Numbered from the stretch's first letter, positions 1-5,363 are shown. The stretch is 10,043 nucleotides of DNA from Parcubacteria group bacterium GW2011_GWB1_44_7 (GCA_000999175.1 LCJJ01000015.1:1-10043); one strand, 5' to 3'. The notes: a model not told the origin generated them from the letters alone. Program-made: numbers and translations.

Positions 1-315
1 AAGATTAAGTTTCGGTTAGCCGCCAAGGATGGCGGAAAATTCATCGGCAAACTGACCGGGCACTATATGGCCGGAGTGATGTACATCGGTGAACTCCTGG
101 TCGGCCACGATTATCGGGGGCTAGGGGTCGGAAAAACGCTGATGGCGGAAGCTGAAAAACTGGCGAAGAAAAAAAGAGTTCACAAGATTTATTTGGATAC
201 CGGAGTCGGTTGGAAGGCAGTTGATTTCTACGAAAATCTTGGATATCGAAAAGAAGCCCGCCTCGAAAAACACTGGGAGAAACAGGACTCCTGGGTGATG
301 TCGAAGCTTCTCTGA
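1..315 (+). CDS. GNAT-family N-acetyltransferase, 5' end outside the window
   Basis: The reading frame is open from the first base and ends with TGA at 313-315, giving 104 residues of a protein that starts before the window. The first ATG inside the window (67) falls in the middle of the fold, so it is not the start. The segment IGELLVGHDYRGLGVGKTLM is GNAT motif A: beta strand 4 followed by the R-G-x-G-x-G acetyl-CoA pyrophosphate loop. It is followed by the motif B pattern, with YLDTGVGWKAVDFYENLGY as the usual 'A..FYe.lGF' end. The family transfers an acetyl group from acetyl-CoA to an amine (protein N-terminus, antibiotic, polyamine or ribosomal protein); the substrate cannot be told from this part. 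The last strand and the C-terminus (SWVMSKLL) look complete. It converges directly on the fragment that follows, with no terminator between them. Confidence 0.9.
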   Translation, partial: KIKFRLAAKDGGKFIGKLTGHYMAGVMYIGELLVGHDYRGLGVGKTLMAEAEKLAKKKRVHKIYLDTGVGWKAVDFYENLGYRKEARLEKHWEKQDSWVMSKLL

Positions 316-537
316 TTAATTTATCCCATAGCATTTGACGAGAGGAAAGTTCACTGGTAAAATTATTTTGGCCCTGCCCTTTTTTCTCTTCACCTCTTCT
401 AGGATTAGGAGATTGTCGGCAAATTCGGGCGCGGTCGAGATAATCACTCTTGCTTTGGCGAGGGCGATTTTTTCTCGAATTTCGCTGTCATTAATATCGC
501 CGTAAACGCTCAAACCAAATCGGTGGTCTCGCTCCAA
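316..537 (-). pseudogene. Fragment of a TrkA-N / RCK (Kef-type) NAD-binding domain
   Basis: Minus-strand frame of 73 residues from a TTG at 537. The stretch from GLSVYGDINDSEI through ARVIISTAPEFADNLLILEEVKR to AKIIL matches the second half of a TrkA-N/RCK Rossmann domain, as found at the C-terminal side of Kef-type cation/proton antiporters: 'YGDi.d.e.l', then 'ak.viist.p...dNlli', then 'akii'. The first half, with the GxGxxG nucleotide loop, is missing. Upstream codons stay open but read as unrelated residues (ERDHRF, KSESRKS). The C-terminus stops a few residues after the last strand, in NFPLVKCYGIN. There is no ribosome binding site. I read it as a remnant whose membrane part and N-terminal half have been lost. 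It could still be expressed as a short peptide, but I see no sign of that. Confidence 0.65.
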
Positions 538-804
538 GGACTTTCTACTCTCGCTTTTGAAGCGTATCCCTACGAAATTTCGGCAACAAAAGAAGAAATT
601 ATGAGAATGTTTGGGAACGAGGAAGCGAAACCGGTCAAGACCAAACTGGGCGCTCCGCTATTTTCTTACCTTGAAATTGTAAGAAGCCGAGGCGAAGAAA
701 CCGAGCGCTTCCTCATCCCCGCGCTCGCCTTCCCCGTCAAAGAACCGGCTGCAGCCGTTCTAGCCAATCAAAGTGTTGTCATACCCTTAATTACCGTTGA
801 CTAA
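523..804 (+). CDS. Hypothetical protein, possibly the 3' part of a broken gene
   Basis: The frame ends with TAA and has 93 residues from GTG 523, but it is open back to a TAG at 406. No family recognised. The composition is protein-like: a patterned first part (LAFEAYPYEISATKEEIMRMFG) and a hydrophobic end (FLIPALAFPV, then VLANQSVVIPLITVD). No start can be trusted: GTG 523 and ATG 601 both lack a good ribosome binding site, and the frame before about 490 is the shadow of the TrkA-N fragment on the other strand. The simplest reading is that the 5' end is lost at the same point where the TrkA-N fragment loses its own 5' half. It might instead be a short intact gene starting at GTG 523. No membrane segment or signal peptide is evident. 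Confidence 0.45.
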   Translation: MVSLQGLSTLAFEAYPYEISATKEEIMRMFGNEEAKPVKTKLGAPLFSYLEIVRSRGEETERFLIPALAFPVKEPAAAVLANQSVVIPLITVD

Positions 805-821
805 AATTTCGTTTTGCTTTT

Positions 822-850
822 TTGCCTAAATCCGGCAAAAATGCTATTGT
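822..850 (+). promoter_or_regulatory. Promoter of the gene at 870
   Basis: TTGCCT (822-827), a 17-base spacer, then TATTGT (845-850) preceded by TG at 842-843, an extended -10. Transcription would start near 857. GGAG at 857-860 then lies at the very beginning of the message, 9 bases before ATG 870. A longer frame could begin with TTG at 822, but that TTG is the -35 box, which argues for the ATG. Confidence 0.6.
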
Positions 851-869
851 GGCGCTGGAGAAAGTTCCA

Positions 870-1241
870 ATGAAAACGAAAAGAATCTGGCTTAGCGTTA
901 AACTTAGGCGCAACAAGCCCGCAGTCGGCAGAATTAAACAGATGGAGATTTTCGTCAACCTTTACCGAAAAAACGAGGATTCAACATTGCCCCTTACCCT
1001 ATCGGTTGAAGCGGTGCCAAAAGAACAGAGTAGATGGAAAATCGCCAATTCATCAGGAGAACAGGTGGTCGGCTTTGAGGCCGACAAAAACACGTCGTCT
1101 GTCGCGAATTTCAAATTAGAGCAAATATCAAATAAAGGGCCACGGCAAATCCTTTTGCTCATAAGATACGCGGGAGACATCAAGCCGAAAACGCTTAAAG
1201 TGGTTGCCATTAACCCCTTTAAGATAATGGAGACCTTTTGA
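870..1241 (+). CDS. Small hypothetical protein, predicted beta-rich
   Basis: 123 residues from ATG 870 to TGA. The start is chosen because GGAG sits 9 bases upstream and because the longer TTG start overlaps the promoter. No family recognised. The N-terminus is basic (MKTKRIWLSVKLRRNK) without a signal peptide or membrane helix. The rest alternates polar and hydrophobic residues in short runs, for example LPLTLSVEAVP, then WKIANSSG, VVGFEAD, VANFKLEQIS, ILLLIRYAG and LKVVAI. This is the rhythm of an immunoglobulin-like beta sandwich of the kind seen in NEW3 or CARDB domains, but that is inference from pattern only. A terminator follows directly, so the gene is its own transcription unit. The upstream hypothetical frame ends 65 bases before it and is not needed for its expression. 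Confidence 0.65.
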   Translation: MKTKRIWLSVKLRRNKPAVGRIKQMEIFVNLYRKNEDSTLPLTLSVEAVPKEQSRWKIANSSGEQVVGFEADKNTSSVANFKLEQISNKGPRQILLLIRYAGDIKPKTLKVVAINPFKIMETF

Positions 1242-1244
1242 CTT

Positions 1245-1273
1245 CCCGAAGCCCGACCGGCCTCGGGTTTTTT
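1245..1273 (+). terminator. Rho-independent terminator
   Basis: CCCGA-A-GCC, loop CGACC, GGC-C-TCGGG (stem of 8 pairs with one A/C mismatch) followed by TTTTTT, starting 3 bases after the stop codon of the preceding gene. Confidence 0.8.
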
Positions 1274-1334
1274 AATATCCGCCCGCAAGCATTCTCCCGC
1301 TCTTCCGAAAGAGTCCGATTTATCGTGTAAACAC

Positions 1335-1398
1335 TTATCAACAGAATGAGACGACTTGCCCACAAGATATCCACAGAAAATCACCAGCTTTTCGCACA
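1335..1398 (+). other. Cluster of DnaA-box-like sites in a 440-base gene-free stretch
   Basis: The stretch 1242-1683 holds no credible gene. Inside it, same-strand sites resembling TTATCCACA occur at 1335 (TTATCAACA, 8 of 9), 1356 (TTGCCCACA, 7 of 9), 1367 (ATATCCACA, 8 of 9) and, weaker, 1390 (TTTCGCACA, 6 of 9). The first three are spaced 21 and 11 bases, close to whole helical turns. An AT-rich run follows at 1469-1495. A promoter-like TTGACT (1407) has only a TAAAAT 21 bases further on, so it is doubtful. Replication-origin function is a guess; no dnaA or dnaN gene is in view. Confidence 0.3.
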
Positions 1399-1496
1399 TT
1401 TTCGCCTTGACTCTTTTCTAAATAAGGCCACACTAAAATCAGGTTTATCTAATGGCGGGAGGGGATCCAAAATCATAATAAAAGGGAACAAAAAAC

Positions 1497-1518
1497 GCTT
1501 GGGCGTTTTCGCCTAAGC
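1497..1518 (+). repeat. Hairpin in the gene-free stretch
   Basis: GCTTGGGCG, loop TTTT, CGCCTAAGC: nine pairs including one G-T. An alternative hairpin AAAACGC/GCGTTTT (1492-1509) overlaps it. No run of T follows, so it is not a standard terminator in the plus direction. Confidence 0.5.
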
Positions 1519-1569
1519 AGAAGTCCCCACTTAATTTTTAGAATCCGTCTCATCGCCAAAGATAAACCG

Positions 1570-1617
1570 CCGCAAAAGAAAATCTTTCCGCTCCCGCGGA
1601 AGGATTTTCTTTTGCGG
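1570..1617. repeat. 22-bp inverted repeat with a four-base loop
   Basis: Left arm 1570-1591 (CCGCAAAAG...TTTCCGC) and right arm 1596-1617 pair over 22 positions with a single G-T pair; the loop is TCCC (1592-1595). It lies 50 bases upstream of the MFS promoter. It may act as a terminator shielding that promoter, although no T run follows the stem. It may instead be a small palindromic repeat element. Confidence 0.7.
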
Positions 1618-1665
1618 AGAATTTCCGCCGACTTAAAATTCTTTTCGTCATTCGCGCCCGCTCTG

Positions 1666-1674
1666 TGGTAAAAT
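1666..1674 (+). promoter_or_regulatory. Extended -10 promoter, near-leaderless
   Basis: TGGTAAAAT at 1666-1674 is an extended -10. No good -35 is seen (the best is a TCGTCA-like hexamer around 1645). Transcription would begin around 1681, so the message would have only about 2-3 bases before ATG 1684. No Shine-Dalgarno sequence is present. Confidence 0.6.
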
Positions 1675-1683
1675 GAATGCGCG

Positions 1684-2844
1684 ATGAAAAAGAAAATTTT
1701 CGGCGTTGAAAAAAATGTTTTCGTCCTAGGCCTGGTAAGTTTCTTCAACGATTTTTCTTCGGAAATGGTGGCGTCAGCTTTTCCGGCTTTTTTCACGAGC
1801 GTCTTGCGTTCCGGCGCCGGCGCGTTGGGGCTGGTGGAAGGGGTAGCCGACGCTTTGTCAAATTTCGTAAAAATCTATTCCGGACGCCTCTCCGACAAGA
1901 TTAAACAGCGAAAAATCTTTGCGGTCATCGGCTATTCGGTTTCTACGCTAAGCCGGCCTTTTTACACTTTGACAAGCTCGGTGCTGGGGGTCGGAGGGCT
2001 CCGCTTTCTAGACAGGGTCGGCAAAGGACTCCGCGATTCCCCCCGCGACGCCCTTATTTCGCTTTCGGTGCCGCGCGAAGAGCTGGGACGCTCGTTCGGC
2101 TATCATCGGGCAATGGATACCGTAGGCGGGATACTTGGGCCATTAACCGCGTTTTTAATATTGGAAATTCTTCCGACTGGCTTTAATACCTTGTTCATCA
2201 CGGCTTTCATCGTCGGCTTAGCCGCCATTGCCACTTTATTCTTTGTTTCCGACAAAATTCTGGACGGCCAAACGGCCAACGAGGGAGACGGAAAGGCGTT
2301 TTCAAAGCGATTCATCATCTACATTATTTCCGTGTTTATCCTGGGCGCCGGCGGCATCCCCGTGGCCGTGCTTCTTCTCAAAACGAAAGACCTTGGCCTC
2401 TCTATCGGCGCCATTCCCCTACTTTATGCGGTGTACAACCTGTCCTTCGCCGCTTTCTCGTGGAATTCCGGCAAAGCGGCGCTCCAATTCGGCCACCGAA
2501 ATGTCTTGGTGGCCGGCTATGCCGTTCTCCTCTTTGGTTATTTCTTATTAAACCAATCTGTAACCGTCCCCCTCTTGATTGCGGCGTTCGTGGTGCTCGG
2601 CGTCCATCAAGCCCTGACCGACGGCATTCATCGGGCCTACGCCGCGCGCCTGACCGATGCCAATAAAAGAGGGGCGGCTTACGGCTATCTTAGCTTTGCG
2701 ACCGGCATGGGCGCGCTTTTTGCCGGCGCCGCTTTGGGCTTCGTTTGGGAAAAATTCTCTTCGGGCTTGGCTTTTTCGCTGGCCTCTGTGTTTATAGTCG
2801 TAGGACTAATTTCATTTCTTATCAGCCAATATAAGCAAACATAA
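1684..2844 (+). CDS. MFS transporter (MJ1317-like permease)
   Basis: 386 residues with about 11-12 hydrophobic segments, the usual size for a major facilitator superfamily permease of the inner membrane. The opening FFNDFSSEMV and the central RFLDRVGKGLRDSPRDAL (residues 107-124) are typical of the MJ1317-like branch. Loop 2-3 carries the superfamily motif A as GRLSDKIKQRK (67-77). FGYHRAMDTVGGILGPL (138-153) is the motif C-like stretch of helix 5. These proteins move small solutes using an ion gradient; the substrate of this branch is not established. ATG 1684 is chosen because the extended -10 ends only 9 bases before it and residue 1 starts the normal N-terminal tail. It is a single-gene unit closed by a strong terminator at 2861-2900. 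GC content is higher than in the toxin region to the right, which fits a core gene. Confidence 0.9.
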   Translation: MKKKIFGVEKNVFVLGLVSFFNDFSSEMVASAFPAFFTSVLRSGAGALGLVEGVADALSNFVKIYSGRLSDKIKQRKIFAVIGYSVSTLSRPFYTLTSSVLGVGGLRFLDRVGKGLRDSPRDALISLSVPREELGRSFGYHRAMDTVGGILGPLTAFLILEILPTGFNTLFITAFIVGLAAIATLFFVSDKILDGQTANEGDGKAFSKRFIIYIISVFILGAGGIPVAVLLLKTKDLGLSIGAIPLLYAVYNLSFAAFSWNSGKAALQFGHRNVLVAGYAVLLFGYFLLNQSVTVPLLIAAFVVLGVHQALTDGIHRAYAARLTDANKRGAAYGYLSFATGMGALFAGAALGFVWEKFSSGLAFSLASVFIVVGLISFLISQYKQT

Positions 2845-2860
2845 ATCCTCGCGTTTCAAC

Positions 2861-2900
2861 ACTCAGAAAAAATCCCCGCAAGCGGGGATTTTTTCTGAGT
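2861..2900. terminator. Bidirectional terminator between convergent genes
   Basis: ACTCAGAAAAAATCCCCGC (2861-2879), AA, then its perfect 19-base reverse complement (2882-2900). With a realistic loop the GC core is ATCCCC/GGGGAT, followed by T6 on either strand. It serves both the MFS gene (plus) and the DUF378 gene (minus). Confidence 0.9.
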
Positions 2901-2908
2901 GGAAAACC

Positions 2909-3133
2909 TTAAACCGTCGTCGCGGCGCCTGAAGCGGAACCGCACAGCCGACAGGTCTTCTTGTGATTCAAGAGCTCGTAAATGGCGGCGAGGCCGACCA
3001 AAATGTAAATCAAGGTTGTCAAAACGCTTGACCCGAAAATTGCCTCAACCAAATTCCAGCCGAAGGCCTCAAGAAGCCAATTCAAACCGCCGACAATTAG
3101 GAGAATCCAAGCGACCGTGTGTAAACCTTTCAT
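2909..3133 (-). CDS. DUF378 family small membrane protein
   Basis: 74 residues. The N-terminal pattern MKGLHTVAWILLIVGGLNWLLEAFGWNLV and then LTTLIYILVGLAAIYEL is the DUF378 signature (hydrophobic helix, 'GGLNWgL', 'fN.V..lfG', second helix 'iYilVGlaAiy'). Two transmembrane helices are expected, at about 5-22 and 36-54. Function is unknown in the family. The tail has a C-x-x-C pair (Cys61, Cys64) after HKKT, which could bind metal or form a disulfide. This and the Ala/Gly/Ser-rich end are the only unusual points. The start ATG has only a weak ribosome binding site. A separate -10 lies at 3194-3199, so it is probably not part of the sigma operon upstream. Confidence 0.88.
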   Translation of the reverse strand: MKGLHTVAWILLIVGGLNWLLEAFGWNLVEAIFGSSVLTTLIYILVGLAAIYELLNHKKTCRLCGSASGAATTV

Positions 3134-3193
3134 AAGTTAGGTTTTGAGTATATTTTTAAAGTACGACTAATAATCGACTTTTGTAGCAATAGT

Positions 3194-3199
3194 ATTATA
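3194..3199 (-). promoter_or_regulatory. -10 element upstream of the DUF378 gene
   Basis: Perfect TATAAT on the minus strand in the context GAGTATAATAC. No convincing -35 is found at 16-18 bases (TTTCCC at 17). The leader would be about 55 bases. Confidence 0.45.
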
Positions 3200-3243
3200 C
3201 TCCCGCCTCTAGAAAAGGGAAACAAAAATGTCCACAGGGGTGG

Positions 3244-3263
3244 GAACCTTAAGTTTAAGGTTC
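3244..3263 (-). terminator. Possible terminator of the sigma/membrane-protein operon
   Basis: Perfect 9-base inverted repeat GAACCTTAA/TTAAGGTTC with a two-base centre, 23 bases after the stop of the membrane gene. On the minus strand it is followed by a second small hairpin CCAC-CCCT-GTGG and then ACATTTTTG. The T run is not directly at the stem, so termination is uncertain. Confidence 0.4.
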
Positions 3264-3285
3264 TTCCGCTTTAGCTGACGGCGCA

Positions 3286-3630
3286 TTAGAACCTGCGAAG
3301 ATTTGGAGTCAAGCCCCCCAAGCCACGGGAAAAATTTCGCACTATATCTCTAGTCGTAAACACCAGCAAAAAGACGGCGGCTAAAGTAACTAGTTGTACC
3401 GCCATCTCCGCTCCCGTAAAAGCCGTGAGGCCGAAACGCCAGAATGCTCCTAGGTCGGAAACGGACGGCATATTAAGCAAAACATCGCCGACCGAAATCA
3501 ACGCCGCGCCGGCGTAAAGCGAAATGGTAAAAAGAAAGACCTTGACTATAATCGGATGAGCGGCCATTCTTAAAGCGTAAATAATATATACGCGCCTCAT
3601 TATTCTTTTTTTCATTATTAAATTATCCAT
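3286..3630 (-). CDS. Small membrane protein paired with the sigma factor
   Basis: 114 residues from ATG 3630; internal starts at residue 6 (MKKRIMRR) or 11 are also possible because no ribosome binding site is clear. The N-terminus is strongly basic (KKRIMRR...RMAAHP). Two hydrophobic segments follow, at about 28-50 (IIVKVFLFTISLYAGAALISVG) and 74-92 (AVQLVTLAAVFLLVF), and the tail is basic (RNFSRGLGG...LRRF). The positive-inside pattern places both ends in the cytoplasm. The gene starts 21 bases after the sigma factor stop on the same strand and so is cotranscribed. Its position is where anti-sigma factors usually lie, but it has no zinc-binding or other known anti-sigma motif, and the cytoplasmic part is short. 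I recall similar small proteins next to sigma factors in Parcubacteria; a role in holding or sensing for the sigma factor is inference. Confidence 0.75.
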   Translation of the reverse strand: MDNLIMKKRIMRRVYIIYALRMAAHPIIVKVFLFTISLYAGAALISVGDVLLNMPSVSDLGAFWRFGLTAFTGAEMAVQLVTLAAVFLLVFTTRDIVRNFSRGLGGLTPNLRRF

Positions 3631-3651
3631 TTGAAATGACGGGGGTTAATT

Positions 3652-4224
3652 CTAACGCATCAATGCGGCGCTGATTTTCTTAAATTCCTCCTTCGCCCTG
3701 TGAATTCTCGTTCTAACCGCGCCGGGCGACAGCCCAAGCTCTTTGGACACATCGTCGTATGATTTGCCTTCAATGAGCACTAATCGCAAAATGTCGGCGA
3801 AAGCGTCCGGCATTTTAGAAATCACTCTCAAGGCCTCGTCAATGAAAAGCGATTTCTCGGCAATATCGGCAACACTTTTGTCCGGCAGAATTTCATAAAA
3901 TTCGGGCTCTAGGTCAAGGCGAACGGCTGACTCTCGATTTCTTTTTTTAAGATAAGTCAGGCAGGTATTGATGAGTATTTTATAACCCCACGACTTGAAC
4001 GAAGCGCCCGGGACGGGATGAAAACGTTTGGCGTTGAGATAAATTTTAACAAACGCCTCTTGTGTCAAGTCCTTGGCTTCCTCCCCGTCACCTAAAAGAT
4101 AGCGGCTTTTGCGGATGAACGCCTCTTGGTAGCGGCCGACAATCGTTTCAAAGGCCTTGGGGTTCCTGGTAGAAAGCGCCAGCAGGTCCTCGTCCGACAT
4201 CGTTTCAAAGGAAGGTCTAGTCAT
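3652..4224 (-). CDS. Sigma-70 family RNA polymerase sigma factor (ECF type)
   Basis: 190 residues. Region 2 spans about 20-85: AFETIVGRYQEAFIRKSRYLLGD, then the core-binding DLTQEAFVKIY, then region 2.4 around SFKSWGYKILINTCLTYLKKR. Region 4 spans about 130-183: MPDAFADILRLVLIEGKSYDDVSKELGLSPGAVRTRIHRAKEEFKK, a helix-turn-helix that reads the -35 box. Regions 1.1 and 3 are absent, as in ECF factors, and the linker is acidic. It directs RNA polymerase to a small regulon. A longer frame begins with TTG at 4239, but that TTG overlaps the GGAGG that serves ATG 4224, so the ATG is the start. It is followed by the small membrane protein and has its own promoter and a structured leader. Confidence 0.92.
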   Translation of the reverse strand: MTRPSFETMSDEDLLALSTRNPKAFETIVGRYQEAFIRKSRYLLGDGEEAKDLTQEAFVKIYLNAKRFHPVPGASFKSWGYKILINTCLTYLKKRNRESAVRLDLEPEFYEILPDKSVADIAEKSLFIDEALRVISKMPDAFADILRLVLIEGKSYDDVSKELGLSPGAVRTRIHRAKEEFKKISAALMR

Positions 4225-4232
4225 CTTGGTTT

Positions 4233-4268
4233 CCTCCAAAACGAGAAGGACCGAGAGGCCTCTCGTTT
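4233..4268 (-). promoter_or_regulatory. Strong ribosome binding site and leader hairpins of the sigma gene
   Basis: GGAGG (4233-4237, minus strand) lies 8 bases from ATG 4224. Directly upstream, AAACGAGA and TCTCGTTT (4239-4246 and 4261-4268) can pair. A perfect 14-base palindrome CGAGAGGCCTCTCG (4252-4265) shares one arm with that pairing, so the two hairpins exclude each other. The outer form ends one base from the GGAGG, so folding could affect initiation. Confidence 0.5.
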
Positions 4269-4338
4269 GTATTATCTTTAATATCCGACCCTTCGCTAAA
4301 TAAAACTTTACGCATAAATAAATAGTTACAGCCGTATT

Positions 4339-4367
4339 TTTATAGCATAAAATGTTTTACAAGTAAA
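4339..4367 (-). promoter_or_regulatory. Promoter of the sigma factor operon
   Basis: TTTACT (4362-4367), a 17-base spacer ending in TGC, then TATAAA (4339-4344), read on the minus strand. The predicted start near 4332 gives a leader of about 107 bases. Confidence 0.6.
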
Positions 4368-4424
4368 GATTAAGGTGGCGGGGCGCCTGTGTTTTGTTCC
4401 GCGTAGTTCTGCGTCTGTTCCCTG

Positions 4425-4490
4425 CCTACCCCGTCTGCGTAGGGACCTGCTTGCGCGCGGCGCGCGCAGGCAAGCGCGGGCAGGCGCGGG
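4425..4490. repeat. GC-rich repeat element with nested palindromes
   Basis: This stretch has several CCTGC/GCAGG and GCGCGC words, far richer in GC than its surroundings. Clear inverted repeats are CCTAC/GTAGG (4425-4443), GCTTGC/GCAAGC (4449-4454 and 4470-4475) and TGCGCGC-GGC-GCGCGCA (4452-4468). It resembles the CCTGCC/GGCAGG-type interspersed repeats of Parcubacteria genomes. The rest of 4240-4533 holds only the sigma leader and promoter and a terminator. Confidence 0.5.
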
Positions 4491-4500
4491 TACATATGTT

Positions 4501-4543
4501 AAAAAATCCCTTCCCGAAAGCCCGTCTTTGGGTTCAGGAAGGG
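4501..4543 (-). terminator. Rho-independent terminator overlapping the 3' end of the next gene
   Basis: On the minus strand CCCTTCC...CCC pairs with GGG...GGAAGGG (outer arms 4537-4543 and 4508-4514), followed by ATTTTTT at 4507-4501. The stem includes the stop codon of the gene ending at 4534. Confidence 0.75.
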
Positions 4544-4839
4544 GTGATTTGGCTGTTCTTATCTTTATCGCGCAGGACTTTTTGGTATCCCGTGATATGC
4601 CCTACGATGGTACTAATGCGCCAACCGTAGCGAGGAACTTTCCGAGGGGGAATCTCAAATCCCATTCTTTCCGACATCTTACGCATAATGTCAGGGATAT
4701 GAATTTTCTCAACCTCCGTCTCAAGCGTTATTTGATGCCGATACCCCTCCTCGCCTGCCACTTGGCAGTAAGCATCCATAACTAGCGCCCTGATACGGCC
4801 TTCCGGCATTGTTTCTATCGGACCATTATTCTCTTGCAT
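4534..4839 (-). CDS. Small soluble protein, possibly acyl-carrier-protein-like without the serine
   Basis: 101 residues. The start ATG has AGAGG 7 bases upstream and a good promoter at 4897-4924; a terminator overlaps the stop. It therefore looks like an expressed single gene. No family is certain. The order of segments resembles an acyl carrier protein: a first helix (GRIRALVMDAYCQVAG), the loop ITLETEVEKI, a second helix ending in FEIP (IPDIMRKMSERMGFEIP, compare '..ELvmalEeeFgieIP'), and a last helix STIVGHITGYQKVL (compare 'TVgDvvdyI'). The D-S-L site for phosphopantetheine is replaced by I-P-D-I, so it could not carry an acyl chain. If the fold is right it would be a non-carrier ACP-like adaptor. 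This is inference from a by-eye alignment; it may be an unrelated helical protein. Confidence 0.7.
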   Translation of the reverse strand: MQENNGPIETMPEGRIRALVMDAYCQVAGEEGYRHQITLETEVEKIHIPDIMRKMSERMGFEIPPRKVPRYGWRISTIVGHITGYQKVLRDKDKNSQITPS

Positions 4840-4896
4840 TTGCTTACCTCTCTTTCTTCTGGTTCGTGAACACCCGCGAAAGAACTTGTTTGTTTC

Positions 4897-4924
4897 ATCC
4901 TATATTTTTTAAGAAGTATGTCAA
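4897..4924 (-). promoter_or_regulatory. Promoter of the gene at 4534-4839
   Basis: TTGACA (4919-4924), a 16-base spacer, then TAGGAT (4897-4902) on the minus strand; start expected near 4890, giving a leader of about 50 bases. Confidence 0.65.
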
Positions 4925-4931
4925 GCGAAAA

Positions 4932-4978
4932 TCGCCCCACAGAAAAAAGCCCGTTGCGGGCTTTTTTCTGTGGGGCGA
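4932..4978. terminator. Bidirectional-type terminator after the RRM gene
   Basis: A perfect 22-base inverted repeat with loop TTG. The GC core is AGCCCG/CGGGCT with T6 on both strands. It lies 24 bases after the stop of the RRM gene and only 7 bases before the -35 box of the next minus-strand promoter, so it insulates that promoter from read-through. Confidence 0.88.
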
Positions 4979-5002
4979 AATGCCCCCCAATTTCCTCCTA
5001 CT

Positions 5003-5272
5003 TTAGAACCGGCGCGGAGGGCGCTCGGACGGCGGACGGGCCACATTGACCGTAATCTTCCGGCCGTCAACTTCTTTGCCGTTGAACATTTCAATCGTCT
5101 TTTCGGCGTTGGCGTCTTCAACTTCAACGAAACCGAAGCCGCGCGAACGGCCGGTCATTTTGTCGGTCATTACAACCGAAGACAAAACATTACCGACCTG
5201 CGAAAAAGCGTCCTTAAGAGTGTCGGCAGTCGTCGCCCAAGCGAGATTGCCGACATAAAGCTTAGTTGCCAT
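5003..5272 (-). CDS. RNA-binding protein with a single RRM domain
   Basis: 89 residues, almost entirely one RRM (RNP-1/RNP-2) fold, the usual length of the bacterial Rbp family. RNP2 is LYVGNL (residues 5-10) and RNP1 is RGFGFVEV (44-51), with the RNA-stacking aromatics Tyr6, Phe46 and Phe48 in place. The order is strand 1, helix 1 (TADTLKDAFSQVG), strand 2 (VLSSVVMTD), RNP1, helix 2 (NAEKTIEMFNGK) and strand 4 (RKITVNVARP). The short tail PPSERPPRRF is Arg/Pro-rich. In cyanobacteria and other bacteria such proteins bind mRNA and are often cold-responsive. Here a strong promoter and a leader of about 85 bases with a hairpin over the start region suggest control after transcription. Confidence 0.93.
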   Translation of the reverse strand: MATKLYVGNLAWATTADTLKDAFSQVGNVLSSVVMTDKMTGRSRGFGFVEVEDANAEKTIEMFNGKEVDGRKITVNVARPPSERPPRRF

Positions 5273-5312
5273 TTGAGAGTATTTCCTATTTTTAATACCG
5301 ACCGTCTCTCAA
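5273..5312 (-). promoter_or_regulatory. Leader hairpin covering the ribosome binding site of the RRM gene
   Basis: TTGAGAG (5306-5312, minus strand) pairs with CTCTCAA (5273-5279), which directly abuts the ATG. The AGGAAA ribosome binding site (5282-5287) lies in the loop side of this hairpin. The 26-base loop makes the structure weak. A temperature-sensitive or protein-bound switch is possible but unproven. Confidence 0.4.
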
Positions 5313-5363
5313 TTGGCTCGCTTAAGAAGACCTAAGAAACCTACTGAGAAAACCGTAGCAAAT

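Noticed and set aside
822..869. TTG start that would extend the protein at 870 by 16 residues
   Set aside because: The TTG is the -35 box of a good promoter and there is no binding site before it; ATG 870 has GGAG at the right distance.
962..1399. Minus-strand frame of 145 codons
   Set aside because: It covers the plus-strand gene, its terminator and the DnaA-like sites; it has no binding site and no recognisable pattern.
4225..4239. TTG start that would add five residues to the sigma factor
   Set aside because: It overlaps the GGAGG that serves ATG 4224.
4375..5006. Plus-strand open frames of 65-136 codons
   Set aside because: They lie opposite the minus-strand gene, its promoter and terminators, and have arginine/proline-rich or low-quality translations.
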